Assembly (NCBI GenBank): GCA_009387755.1
Contig: GG697240.1
Span: 188,001 to 252,000, forward strand
Origin: Candidatus Micrarchaeum acidiphilum ARMAN-2
GTDB taxonomy: Archaea > Micrarchaeota > Micrarchaeia > Micrarchaeales > Micrarchaeaceae
DNA: 64,000 nucleotides
Reading direction: 5' to 3'
Below, piece by piece: positions 51,845 to 60,481 of the stretch. The stretch's first letter is position 1; each line of letters starts with the position of its first letter. Under the pieces are notes generated by a model. It was not told the origin of the DNA. It worked only from the letters and a program-made list of their open reading frames with translations, and made no database searches. The position numbers were made by a program, and so were the translations under genes.

Positions 51845-53224
51845 CTAAACCAAATTTTTAGGATTGAGTATCCTGTCAAGCTCCTGCTTGGGCATTATGC
51901 CCTCGGCAAGGCAGACCTCCTTTACCGTTTTGCCTTCGCGGTACGCCTTTGCGGCTATGTCTGCAGCCTTGGCGTAGCCTATGTAGGGCGACAGTGCAGT
52001 TGCAAGCGAAAGGTTTCTTTCAAGGTTTGCATTTATGGCCTTGGTATTTGCCTTTATGCCTCTAGCACATCTTGAGTTAAACGCGTTCACGGCGTTTGAG
52101 AGTATCTTTATGGAGTACAGCATGTCGAACGCTATTATCGGCATGAACACGTTCAGCTCGAGCTGGCCCCCAGAGCACGCCTGCTCTATCGTACATGCGT
52201 TTCCGTAAACCTCGAAGCACACCATGTTCAGCATCTCGGCCATGCTCGGATTTATCTTGCCCGGCATTATTGAAGATCCGGGCTGCACCGGCGGAAGGAT
52301 CAGCTCGTTGAGCCCTGCCCTTGGGCCTGAGCCCAGCAGCCTTATGTCGTTGGCTATCTTGCCTAGCGTTATTGCTGCGGTCTTTATTGCGTTGCTTGCC
52401 GCAAGCTCGGCGTATTCCTGCTGCATGGTTGCGTACATGTGCCTTGCCGGCTTGAACTTTATCCTTGTAATGGCGCTCAATTCCCTTATGACGTTGGCCT
52501 TGTAATCCTTTGATATGTTTATGCCTGTGCCTACTGCAGTGCCCCCAAGCGGCAGCTCTGAAAGCTGCGCAAGAGACTGCTCAAGGCCCTCTATGGCGTA
52601 CTCTATGGCACCGTAATATCCTGACATTTCATCGCCTAGGGTGATTGGCACTGCGTCCTGAAGGTGTGTGCGCCCTATCTTGACAACGTTCCTGAATTCG
52701 GCAGCCTTTTTCTGGAAGGTTGCTGCCAGGGCTTTCAGCGCAGGTATAAGGTTTCTGCGCATCGTCGCATTGGCTGCCACCCGCATCGCCGCATGGTACG
52801 TGTCGTTGGTAGACTGCGACATGTTTACATGGTCGTTCGGATGCACCTTTTTGTAGTCGCCCTTCCTGCCACCGAGCAACTCTATGGCCCTGTTCGCTAT
52901 GACCTCGTTCAGGTTCATGTTTGTGCTTGTCCCTGCGCCGGCCTGGAACACGTCGACCGGAAACTGATCGGCAAATTTTCCAGAAGCAACCTCTTCAGCT
53001 GCCTTTATGATTGCGGATGCCCTTTCCTGGCTCAGCTTTCCGGATTTCAAGTTGGCCTTCGCCGCGGCTTTTTTTATAAGCGCGTAGTAGTGTATGAAGT
53101 CAGGGCTTACGGTAATCCCGGACACCGGGAAATTGTCTATGGCCCTTTTTGTCTCTGAGCCGTAGTAGGAGGAGCTGTCTATTTTCACCTTTCCAAGGAC
53201 GTCTCTTTCGGTGCGATAAGGCAT
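51845..53224 (-). CDS. fumC: Fumarate hydratase class II
   Basis: 459 residues from ATG 53224, preceded by GGTG 5 bases upstream; ATG 53239 is possible. Class II fumarase signatures are GTSTNMNLNEVIANRA, SQSTNDTYHAAMR, KIGRTHLQDAVPITLG and GSSIMPGKINPSM (about 313). It interconverts fumarate and malate without an iron-sulfur cluster. It lies 98 bases after sdhB and directly ahead of the malic-enzyme gene. Confidence 0.93.
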   Translation of the reverse strand: MPYRTERDVLGKVKIDSSSYYGSETKRAIDNFPVSGITVSPDFIHYYALIKKAAAKANLKSGKLSQERASAIIKAAEEVASGKFADQFPVDVFQAGAGTSTNMNLNEVIANRAIELLGGRKGDYKKVHPNDHVNMSQSTNDTYHAAMRVAANATMRRNLIPALKALAATFQKKAAEFRNVVKIGRTHLQDAVPITLGDEMSGYYGAIEYAIEGLEQSLAQLSELPLGGTAVGTGINISKDYKANVIRELSAITRIKFKPARHMYATMQQEYAELAASNAIKTAAITLGKIANDIRLLGSGPRAGLNELILPPVQPGSSIMPGKINPSMAEMLNMVCFEVYGNACTIEQACSGGQLELNVFMPIIAFDMLYSIKILSNAVNAFNSRCARGIKANTKAINANLERNLSLATALSPYIGYAKAADIAAKAYREGKTVKEVCLAEGIMPKQELDRILNPKNLV

Positions 53225-53322
53225 TGCAACACCAGTCAAAGCAATTATAATTCACCGCAAACATTATTAATCCAGTATTAAGGACGGTGCGGGCCGTGGC
53301 CGTTAGCTACGGGCAGGCGCCC

Positions 53323-54087
53323 TCACTTTTTTCCTGGTTCGGTCTTCGCCGGCTTTTGGCCGCGCTTGGATGACTGCATTATAGAATCGAATTTAAGCAG
53401 CTGTATCGCGAGCGCCGGGTCCACAGACTTTGGGCACACCTCTGAGCATGCTCCTGCGTATTCGCAGCCCCATATGCCGTTGAGCGTGTCAAGGTAGTCA
53501 AGCCTTTCGCTTTTGCCTTCGTCGCGGGTATCTTCGTTGTACCTGTATGCCTGTGCCAGTGCCTGCGGCCCCACAAAGCCCTTTTCGGTGTTTACCACAG
53601 GGCAGGCGTCCAGGCATAGCCCGCACTTTATGCATCCAGAGAAAGGCAGGTATCTGTCGCGCTCCTCGTCTGACTGCTTGTAGACCTTGTCGTCCCTGAA
53701 CTTTTCAGCGGAGTCCTTGTGCACTATCCATGGCTTGACAGATTTGTGCTTCTTGAAGAAGTCGTCGAAATCTGATACCAGCCCGCGGAGTATCGGCTGA
53801 CCGCGCAGAGGCGCGACCTCTACCGTCTTTGAATTTAAGAGAGCTACCCTTGTGTTGCATGCAAGGCTTGGCTTGCCGTTTATCACCATGCTGCACGATC
53901 CGCATATCGCCATCCTGCAGCTGTACCTGAACGAAACCTTTGCATCCTGCTTCTCCTTTATCGATATCAGCGCGTCGAGCACGGTTGTGAGCTGGCTGAC
54001 CTCCATGCTGTACGTGCTCTTGCTGGCCTTTCCGGTCGCATTGTCAAGGTCGTTGATTATGAAGTCCACCTTTTCAGTTTTTACCAT
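53323..54087 (-). CDS. sdhB: Succinate dehydrogenase/fumarate reductase iron-sulfur subunit
   Basis: 254 residues. The [2Fe-2S] ligands are C57, C62, C65 and C77 (SCRMAICGSCSMV with SLAC). The [4Fe-4S] motif is CIKCGLCLDACP, and the third-cluster motif CEYAGACSEVCPKSVDP follows. A final Cys-poor, basic C-terminus is present. It passes electrons from the flavoprotein to quinone. Its start overlaps the small membrane subunit by 14 bases. Confidence 0.93.
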   Translation of the reverse strand: MVKTEKVDFIINDLDNATGKASKSTYSMEVSQLTTVLDALISIKEKQDAKVSFRYSCRMAICGSCSMVINGKPSLACNTRVALLNSKTVEVAPLRGQPILRGLVSDFDDFFKKHKSVKPWIVHKDSAEKFRDDKVYKQSDEERDRYLPFSGCIKCGLCLDACPVVNTEKGFVGPQALAQAYRYNEDTRDEGKSERLDYLDTLNGIWGCEYAGACSEVCPKSVDPALAIQLLKFDSIMQSSKRGQKPAKTEPGKK

Positions 54088-54271
54088 GTGCGAACACCTC
54101 TATGTAGCCGAGTATCCCGTAGACTATTATGCCTATGCCGGCAAGAACGGCAAGCGCCTGCCTGGCTTCGTAAAGCCCCGGGAATGCGTATGTTACCGCG
54201 ATCACAAACATCAGCAGCGGCACCAGGAACATGCCTCCGTAAAAGAATATCATAAGCTTTGATGCCTTCAT
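54074..54271 (-). CDS. Small SdhD-like membrane subunit (65 aa)
   Basis: Starts at ATG 54271, overlapping the preceding gene's stop, and encodes two hydrophobic helices (LMIFFYGGMFLVPLLMFVIA and ALAVLAGIGIIVYGILGYIE) joined by a short loop. It lies between the larger membrane subunit and sdhB, exactly where the second anchor of complex II is expected. It is much shorter than a standard three-helix SdhD and shows no clear heme-binding His in a helix, so it may be a reduced anchor. Confidence 0.7.
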   Translation of the reverse strand: MKASKLMIFFYGGMFLVPLLMFVIAVTYAFPGLYEARQALAVLAGIGIIVYGILGYIEVFAHGKN

Positions 54272-54681
54272 ACATTCCACCCTATCGCCGCGAAGGCTAT
54301 TCCGACTATCCAGACTGCAAGCACTATATAGGGCAGCGCGGTATATAGCGCAGTGCTGCCCTTGTACCTTTTCCTTGCGAGGAAGGTGTATTCCTCGCCC
54401 AGATGGCCGAATGACAGGCCCCTGGTGCGCGTGAGCGAGAGCACCTTGACCGCGGCGAACACCTGCGGCATGAAAAGTATCCATATTATTATCGTAAATG
54501 CCTTTGCCGCCAAGATCAACGGCGCGTAGAACACCGATGCTATGAGCACTATCCCGTATATTATGCCAAGGAATATTAGTAGCCTGTAGAACAGCATGTG
54601 GATGAACGCGGACTTGTAGAATCCAAGCAGCCTTGCTATGTTTGCCTGGTTCCCGCGCATGTCATAGACTTTCTTCTCCAT
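54268..54681 (-). CDS. SdhC-like membrane anchor subunit
   Basis: 137 residues from ATG 54681; ATG 54690 is in frame. There are three or four hydrophobic helices (FYRLLIFLGIIYGIVLIASV, AAKAFTIIIWILFMPQVFAA, YIVLAVWIVGIAFAAIGW). HMLFYR near the start of the first helix and SFGHLGEEY in the loop supply candidate His ligands. The gene sits between sdhA and sdhB. The family call rests on position and topology. Confidence 0.75.
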   Translation of the reverse strand: MEKKVYDMRGNQANIARLLGFYKSAFIHMLFYRLLIFLGIIYGIVLIASVFYAPLILAAKAFTIIIWILFMPQVFAAVKVLSLTRTRGLSFGHLGEEYTFLARKRYKGSTALYTALPYIVLAVWIVGIAFAAIGWNV

Positions 54682-54690
54682 GTTTACCAA

Positions 54691-56430
54691 CTAATACTTT
54701 CTCTCCTGCGGCTGCCATTTTGTTATCTTTACCGGCATGTAGCTGACCTTGAAGCCGTCGCCGTCCTTCTGGACTATGGTATGTTTCAGCCAGTTTTTGT
54801 CGTCCCTTTTCGGATATTCGACCATGGCGTGTGCGCCGCGGCTCTCCTTCCGCTCCATGGCCCCTGCGATCACGGTCCTTGCAAGCGCTATCATGTTCTT
54901 AAGCTGCAGGTAGTCTATGAGGTTGGTGTTGTACACCATGCTTTTGTCTGCTATTACCGCATCGTCAATCTTTGAGTGGAGCTCATCGACTATCGCCTTC
55001 GCCTTGGCGAGCTTGTCCATGCTCCTGTAGACTCCGACGAAGTTGTCCATCGTGTTCCACAGCGTATGCCTTATGTCGTACGGATTTTCTCCAGACTTCC
55101 TGTCTAGTATTGAAGATATCCTCTGCTGCTCGGCCTCGACTATGGCGCCTATTTTCTTGTCGTCGAACGCCTGTGTCGACGACTTGCACAGCTGCGCCGC
55201 GGAGTTGCCAGTCATCTTGCCCCATATGGCGCATTCGCTCAGGGAATTGCTGCCCAGCCTGTTCGAACCGTGGACGCTTACGCAGCCGCATTCTCCGGCC
55301 GCCCAGACGCCCTTGACTGGCTTCCCGGAAGAAAGCGCTGCGCCGTTTATGTCGGTGTTTATACCGCCCATTGTGAAGTGCGCCACCGGCCTTATTGGTA
55401 TCTGCTCCTTGGAGGGGTCGAGGCCCAGCCTGTTTATGGTTATTTCCTTTATCATTGACAGGTTCTTGTCGATCTTTTCTTCCCCGAGGTGCCTCAGGTC
55501 CAAATATACAAATTCCAGGTCGCTAAGTTTTTCATCCTTTATTCCGTTGCCGTTGTCTATTTCAGTTATTATGGACCTTGACACTATGTCCCTGGGCGCG
55601 AGCTCCATTACGCTCTTTGCGTATTTCTCCATGAACCTCTCGCCCTTTGAGTTGCGCAGGTATCCGCCTTCGCCCCTGGCAGCTTCAGTAATCAGTATGC
55701 CGCTCGGTATCAGCCCGGTAGGATGGAATTGCACGAACTCCATGTTCTTCAGTGATATGCCGGCATCGTAGGCCATTGCTATGCCGTCCCCAGTGCTGGA
55801 ATAAGCGGTTGTGGTGAATCCGTACAGCCTTGCAAATCCGCCTGTTGCTATGATTAGGGCCTTGCCCACTATTGCCTTGAAATCCCCGGTAGCCATGTCT
55901 ATTGCGACCACGCCGTTTGCATGCCCCTCATTGACTATCAGGCGGGTTGCATAGTTTTCATGTAGTATTTCTATATTTTCAAGCTGAAGAACGCTGTCGT
56001 ACAGGGCACTCATCATCGCGAAGCCGGTTTTATCGGCAGCAAAGGCGGTTCTCGGCACGCTCATGCCGCCGAAGGCCCTAAGCACTATCCTCCCGTTTTC
56101 GTCCCTGTTCCACGGCACTCCGAGATTGTCGAACAGCTTTATCTCGCTCGGGGCGCTGTTCACCAGTATCTCGACAGCATCCTGATCTGCCAGATAGTCA
56201 GAGCCCTTTATGGTGTCGTAGGCATGCAGGTCTATGCTGTCGTTCTTTTCGCCAGGATACAGGACTCCAGAGATTCCGCCTTCCGCGGAAACTGAGTGGC
56301 TGCGCATTGCGTGGAGCTTTGACAAGACTGCTATCTTGAGCTTTGGGTTTGACTTCGCAGCCTGCAAAGCCGCCCTGAACCCTGCAATCCCGCTTCCCAG
56401 TATAACTATATCGTACTTTAAGATTTCCAT
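54691..56430 (-). CDS. sdhA: Succinate dehydrogenase/fumarate reductase flavoprotein
   Basis: 579 residues. The Rossmann FAD motif is VILGSGIAGFRAAL. H45 in MRSHSVSAEGGI is the covalent FAD attachment site. Active-site segments include FVQFHPTG, TEAARGEGG, the capping-domain HFTMGGI and GECGCVSVHGSNRLG. It oxidises succinate to fumarate, or the reverse. It heads the operon sdhA-sdhC-sdhD-sdhB-fumC-malic enzyme. Confidence 0.94.
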   Translation of the reverse strand: MEILKYDIVILGSGIAGFRAALQAAKSNPKLKIAVLSKLHAMRSHSVSAEGGISGVLYPGEKNDSIDLHAYDTIKGSDYLADQDAVEILVNSAPSEIKLFDNLGVPWNRDENGRIVLRAFGGMSVPRTAFAADKTGFAMMSALYDSVLQLENIEILHENYATRLIVNEGHANGVVAIDMATGDFKAIVGKALIIATGGFARLYGFTTTAYSSTGDGIAMAYDAGISLKNMEFVQFHPTGLIPSGILITEAARGEGGYLRNSKGERFMEKYAKSVMELAPRDIVSRSIITEIDNGNGIKDEKLSDLEFVYLDLRHLGEEKIDKNLSMIKEITINRLGLDPSKEQIPIRPVAHFTMGGINTDINGAALSSGKPVKGVWAAGECGCVSVHGSNRLGSNSLSECAIWGKMTGNSAAQLCKSSTQAFDDKKIGAIVEAEQQRISSILDRKSGENPYDIRHTLWNTMDNFVGVYRSMDKLAKAKAIVDELHSKIDDAVIADKSMVYNTNLIDYLQLKNMIALARTVIAGAMERKESRGAHAMVEYPKRDDKNWLKHTIVQKDGDGFKVSYMPVKITKWQPQERKY

Positions 56431-56505
56431 CCAATGGCATTTGTCTGAAAATAAATAAAAGCCTTTCAGCTAAAATCAGGTTGGGGATTCATGCCCTATG
56501 GGGCA

Positions 56506-57075
56506 TCATGCAAAATAATTGTCGTTCTCCTTTTCCTTCTGCACCTTTTCAAGTTCCTGCTTTTCCACAGTCTCCTTGAAAAGCTCGAATATTAGCTTTG
56601 TCTTTGCGACCTCTGGCACATTAAATTTCTGGTCAGCGCCGTACATATTGAAAAAGTCTTCTGCTATCTTGTCGCCAAAGCACTTTGCCTCCTTGAATTC
56701 CGCCACAGTTTCATCTATGGCGTTGTCCCTAGTTAGCATCCGATCCTGCTCTTTCAGGGAGGAGTAGTATGCAAGCACCATCAGGGATTTTAAGTGGAGC
56801 TTGCCATCGGAAGTCGCAAGCTCCTTCAGCTTGTCTATCTGCGCTTTCTTGAATATGCCCAGGTAGTTGATGGTATCGTTCATGCTGGAGATGTCCGAAT
56901 TTGACTTTGAAACAAGGTCGAATAGCTCCTTTACGTAGTTGCCCACCACACCGGAGCGCAGCAGTATTCTTATTGGGGCCTCGCCATACGCGGTACTCAG
57001 CATGGAGCATATGTTGAACGCATCGAAATTTCCCTTTGAGACTTCGAATACAATGTCCTTTGTTGCGGTTGGCAT
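56506..57075 (-). CDS. Hypothetical helical protein (189 aa)
   Basis: Soluble, Lys/Glu/Asp-rich and almost wholly helical (FKKAQIDKLKELATSDGKLH, LIFELFKETVEKQELEKVQK). There are a few Cys and no known motif, signal or membrane segment. It stands alone upstream of the sdh operon with a 75-base gap, and precedes another small helical protein gene on the same strand. I do not recognise a family. Confidence 0.55.
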   Translation of the reverse strand: MPTATKDIVFEVSKGNFDAFNICSMLSTAYGEAPIRILLRSGVVGNYVKELFDLVSKSNSDISSMNDTINYLGIFKKAQIDKLKELATSDGKLHLKSLMVLAYYSSLKEQDRMLTRDNAIDETVAEFKEAKCFGDKIAEDFFNMYGADQKFNVPEVAKTKLIFELFKETVEKQELEKVQKEKENDNYFA

Positions 57076-57148
57076 TTTATTACCGTTTCAAATCTGTCTG
57101 AGGTGATATTTAGACTTTACTGCAGGCAGTTAGGCCGCCCTGACAGGG

Positions 57149-57586
57149 CTATTCGCGCATGTGAGGGCCGCTGGATTTGGTGCCCGAGTATATTTCAAGA
57201 AGGTGCATCTGGAGCTCTGGCTTGGCTTTGAGAGAGCCCAGCGCGTTCAGCATTCTGTGGAGCTTCTTGTCTTCAACTTCGTTTGCATCTATGGAATTAA
57301 GGGAAGTGCTGTTATAGCAGGATTTCGCTATCTTCTCGAACACCTCATTTGCAAAATGCAAGTCAATGTCAGAATTTATGAATTTGACTATATAGTCTGC
57401 CGACATCCTGTTTGCAAAATACACCTGCAGCCTTGCCCTGCTGTATCCGTATTGCGCGTAGCTCTGCGAGAACTCTTCGACCTTTTCCTTGAATAGCCTT
57501 GGAAGGCCTTCAATGTTGGAATACTTTGAAGCGCAAGATTCTACAGTATCATCGGCTCTTTGCGACTTCGACTTTATCCCGAACAT
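57149..57586 (-). CDS. Hypothetical helical protein (145 aa)
   Basis: ATG 57586 is preferred because TTAAATATT at about 57608-57616 lies 22-30 bases upstream; a longer frame to 57628 exists. It is a soluble helical protein (KEKVEEFSQSYAQYGYSRAR, LHRMLNALGSLKAKPELQ) with two or three Cys and no known domain. It may be co-expressed with the 189-residue protein downstream. Confidence 0.5.
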   Translation of the reverse strand: MFGIKSKSQRADDTVESCASKYSNIEGLPRLFKEKVEEFSQSYAQYGYSRARLQVYFANRMSADYIVKFINSDIDLHFANEVFEKIAKSCYNSTSLNSIDANEVEDKKLHRMLNALGSLKAKPELQMHLLEIYSGTKSSGPHMRE

Positions 57587-57700
57587 ACTGCTATGAAGAT
57601 TATTATAATATTTAACCCTTCTCTGCAAAGGCGTCGATTGTAGATGTGCTCAGCAGCATAATGCTATTAATTTTTGGCTGCAAAGTATTCTGGGGGTTAT

Positions 57701-58225
57701 ATGGCAGAAAGATTACCTTATTATGAACAGAAATACAGCAGGCTTAGGGATGTGACCCTGTGCTATCTTGTTTCCGGCGACGGGAAAAAGGTGCTCATAG
57801 CCATGAAAAAGAGGGGCTTTGGCAAGGGCAAGCTAAATGGCATAGGTGGCAAGGTTGAGAGCGGCGAAAGCATTACCGATGCGCTGATACGCGAAACTTC
57901 CGAGGAGATAGGGACGAGGCTCTTGGAATTTGAGAAGGTCGGTATGATAAACTTTTACTTTGAAAACAGCCCTCCGGACAAGGATTTTAACCAGCGCGTG
58001 CACGTTTTCCTGGGCAGAAAGTGGGAGGGGGAGCCTTCAGAAAGCGAGGAAATGGCACCCATGTGGACTGACGTGAGCAGACTTCCTTTGGAAAAGATGT
58101 GGGCCGATGATGAATACTGGCTGCCGCTTGTGCTTTCGGGCAAGAAGATAGTTGCCAGCTTTCTCTTCGAGAATGAGGAAAAGATATCAGAGATGAAGAT
58201 TGAAGAGGTAAATGTTGTAGAATAA
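57701..58225 (+). CDS. Nudix hydrolase, MTH1-like
   Basis: 174 residues from ATG 57701, with a G-rich GGGGG 5 bases upstream. The Nudix box runs from G49 to G71 (GGKVESGESITDALI, then RETSEEIG), complete with the REXXEE glutamates. The lead-in AMKKRGFGKGKLNGIGGKVE is the MTH1/oxidised-purine subtype. It probably removes oxidised nucleotides such as 8-oxo-dGTP. A broken msrA lies nearby, so this may be a remnant oxidative-stress neighbourhood. Confidence 0.9.
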   Translation: MAERLPYYEQKYSRLRDVTLCYLVSGDGKKVLIAMKKRGFGKGKLNGIGGKVESGESITDALIRETSEEIGTRLLEFEKVGMINFYFENSPPDKDFNQRVHVFLGRKWEGEPSESEEMAPMWTDVSRLPLEKMWADDEYWLPLVLSGKKIVASFLFENEEKISEMKIEEVNVVE

Positions 58226-58242
58226 CGCTCTAGGTGTTAGAA

Positions 58243-58527
58243 ATGATAAACATTGGACTGTACTACAGGGTAAAGGAAGGGCATAATGCAGATTTCGAAA
58301 ATTATTTCGGCAAGGTAGTTGAAAAGCTTAGGGAATCCGATTTCGGCTTTATTGATGGCAAGATTTACAGGGAAGTCACCAACCCAGACGAATACATGAT
58401 CTACACCGAATGGAAGGATACTGAAGGATTCGCGAAGTTCATGAAGAGCAGTGCCTTCTTCGAGACAATAGAATTCGGAAAGACCATAATAGAGGGGCAG
58501 CCCAGGCACAAGATCTTCAATGCATAG
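58243..58527 (+). CDS. ABM-domain (antibiotic biosynthesis monooxygenase-like) protein
   Basis: 94 residues; ATG 58243 has GGTG 6 bases upstream (GTG 58234 is in frame). The motifs YYRVKEGHNADFENYFGKVV and YMIYTEWKDTEGFAKFMKSS are the ferredoxin-like ABM fold of HmoA/YgiN-type proteins. Members act on heme or quinones; the substrate here cannot be told. It is co-directional with the Nudix gene 17 bases upstream. Confidence 0.82.
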   Translation: MINIGLYYRVKEGHNADFENYFGKVVEKLRESDFGFIDGKIYREVTNPDEYMIYTEWKDTEGFAKFMKSSAFFETIEFGKTIIEGQPRHKIFNA

Positions 58528-58535
58528 CAGTTTCA

Positions 58536-58835
58536 TCAATCTTGGCTTTTTATCCCGAATTCTTTTCTTATCTTCGAGAGTTTTGGGCTTATCACTAGCA
58601 TGCAGTACGGCTGGAAGCGGTTGTTCTCGTAGTAGTTTTTGTGGTAGTCTTCCGCTTCGTAGAATTCGTCTAGCTTCTTAACTTCGGTAAGTATGGGCTT
58701 GCTGAAGCTTGGCCTTATCTTGTCTATATATAGGTCCATTTCCTTCCTGTCGCTTTCGTCAGTATAAAGTATTATGGAGCGGTATTGCTCGCCGACATCC
58801 GCACCCTGCCGGTTCTTTGATGTGGGGTCGTGCCT
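58536..58835 (-). pseudogene. msrA: Truncated peptide-methionine (S)-S-oxide reductase (msrA), C-terminal part only
   Basis: From about 58835 down to the stop at 58536 the minus strand encodes the C-terminal half of MsrA (HDPTSKNRQGADVGEQYRS, then EDYHKNYYENN, and PYC near the end). The first 75-80 residues, including the catalytic Cys of GCFW, are missing. Immediately upstream is the transposase fragment reading the other way, and the missing part was not found beyond it. This is a deletion or insertion scar, so methionine sulfoxide repair by this gene is lost. Confidence 0.85.
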
Positions 58836-59972
58836 TCGCAAACAAACCCTAAGAAGATATACGAAGTGAAACTTACCCTTACTGGTGCTGAATGCACCTG
58901 TGAGGACTACATAGAAAGGCAGATACGCTGTAAGCACGCTTTCGCTGTGGATTTCATAATAACCAAGACCTTCAACAAGGATGGCACTGTAACGGAGACA
59001 AGGACAATAAGAAAGACCTATTCGCAGAACTGGAAGGCTTACACGCAAGCAACCACACATCAAAAAGAGCTATTCCAGAAGCTACTCAACGATCTATGCA
59101 ACACCATAGAAGAGAAGCCTTATGTCTTTGGAAGACCAAAGATGCCTATGCGTGATATGGTCTTTGCATCAGGCTTGAAGGTCTTTAGCACCTTCTCGCT
59201 TAGACGCTTTGCAACTGACAGCAAGGAAGCTCAGGCTAAGGGCTACATGGTTAAAGCACCTGATTACAGCACAGTAGCCAAATACATGGAAGATACAGAG
59301 ATGACACCTATCTTGAATGAATTAATAGCTGTATCAAGCCTTCCATTAAGGAACGTTGAGAGTTCATTTGGCATAGACTCAACTGGCTTTTCTCCTTCAA
59401 AGTTTAGCAGATGGTTTGACCACAAATACGGACAGGTCAGAGATAGGAAGATATGGTACAAACTGCACCTTGTCAATGGCAACGCAACTCACATAATCGC
59501 TGCTTGTGAGGTAACTATGCAATATGTAAGTGATATGAACGAACTGCCTAAGCTCGTAGAGGAGACGCATCAGAACTTTGATATGCAACAGCTATCTGCG
59601 GATAAGGGTTACCTCTCCGACAATAATCTGATGTATCTTGACAAGCTTGGCGTTGCTGGCTATATCCCTTTCAAGAGCAACACAGCACCAATAACAGATA
59701 AGCAGTCAAAGAACTATCACTCTGACATATGGAGAAACGCATACAATTACTTTGCCATGCACCAGTCGGCGTTCTTACAGCACTACCATGACTGAAGCAA
59801 CACCGAGACAGTTATGCATATGGTCAAGTCCAAGTTTGGAGATAGCGTAAGGTCAAAGACTGAAACTGCTTGCATAAACGAAATCCTTTTGAAAGCTCTC
59901 TGCCATAATATCTGTGTACTGATACAGGAAACATTTGAGCTTGGAATCAAGCCAGAGTTCTTGGGTGCGTAG
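58830..59972 (+). pseudogene. SWIM-domain DDE transposase, 5'-truncated with internal TGA
   Basis: A SWIM zinc finger (CTCEDYIERQIRCKHAFAV) precedes a DDE-type transposase core with candidate Asp in FGIDSTGF and SADKGYLSD. The frame starts directly at VPSQTNP with no normal N-terminus, so its 5' end is lost at the msrA junction. An in-frame TGA at 59793-59795 interrupts HYHD-stop-SNTETVMHMVKSKFGD. The frame then runs on to TAG at 59972. The likely catalytic Glu (SNTET) lies after the stop, so the enzyme should be inactive. No terminal inverted repeats were found. Confidence 0.85.
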
Positions 59973-59979
59973 TGTTAGT

Positions 59980-60480
59980 GTGATAGAATCCGTTGTGGCA
60001 ATTTGTGGAGAGGAAAATTCAGGTAAAACAAAAACAGTAAAAACGCTCATCGGCGTTCCATTAAATCAAAGACGACTGCGAAACAATCAGAAGAAAGTAA
60101 GATTAAAAGGAAGGGATATTTACGTTGATATTGTTATATCGCTTGGGGAAGAACAAAAGAAAAATACAGTACAAGAAATAATAGCTTATCTTGAAAAACT
60201 CATTAAACGCATAAACAATGAATTTCCAAGCACAGTAATAACCCTAATTCTAATATTTTCAATCCGTGAAAGAAAAGGCAAAGAAGTAATTGCAGAGCCT
60301 ATAAAATGGCTAAGGCAAAAGTTTCCGAACAATGTCTTTATAGTATATCTAAGGCTTGAAGACGCAAGTGCATTTGCAGAAAATCTAATGCAGGAGATAC
60401 CTGCTCATCACAAGATAGATAGTGTCGAAAACTATCCCAAACAAGCAAATAAGCTAAGGGAATTTATTGAAGGCAGTTAA
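59980..60480 (+). CDS. Small P-loop NTPase of the NTPase/DUF3883 pair
   Basis: 166 residues from GTG 59980. Walker A GEENSGKTKT (residues 10-19) follows a beta strand IESVVAIC. The middle has a strand STVITLILIFSIR that could carry Walker B-like function, though no classic DE follows. There is no other domain. The frame overlaps the transposase remnant if extended upstream to 59935, so GTG 59980 is preferred. It is A+T-rich compared with neighbours. The stop is one base before the DUF3883 gene start, so the two act together. The family is not recognised beyond P-loop NTPase. Confidence 0.7.
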   Translation: MIESVVAICGEENSGKTKTVKTLIGVPLNQRRLRNNQKKVRLKGRDIYVDIVISLGEEQKKNTVQEIIAYLEKLIKRINNEFPSTVITLILIFSIRERKGKEVIAEPIKWLRQKFPNNVFIVYLRLEDASAFAENLMQEIPAHHKIDSVENYPKQANKLREFIEGS

Positions 60481-60481
60481 G

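Noticed and set aside
59793-59795. UGA in the transposase as selenocysteine or programmed readthrough
   Set aside because: No supporting stem-loop or selenoprotein homology was found, the frame is also 5'-truncated, and a single CGA to TGA change explains it.
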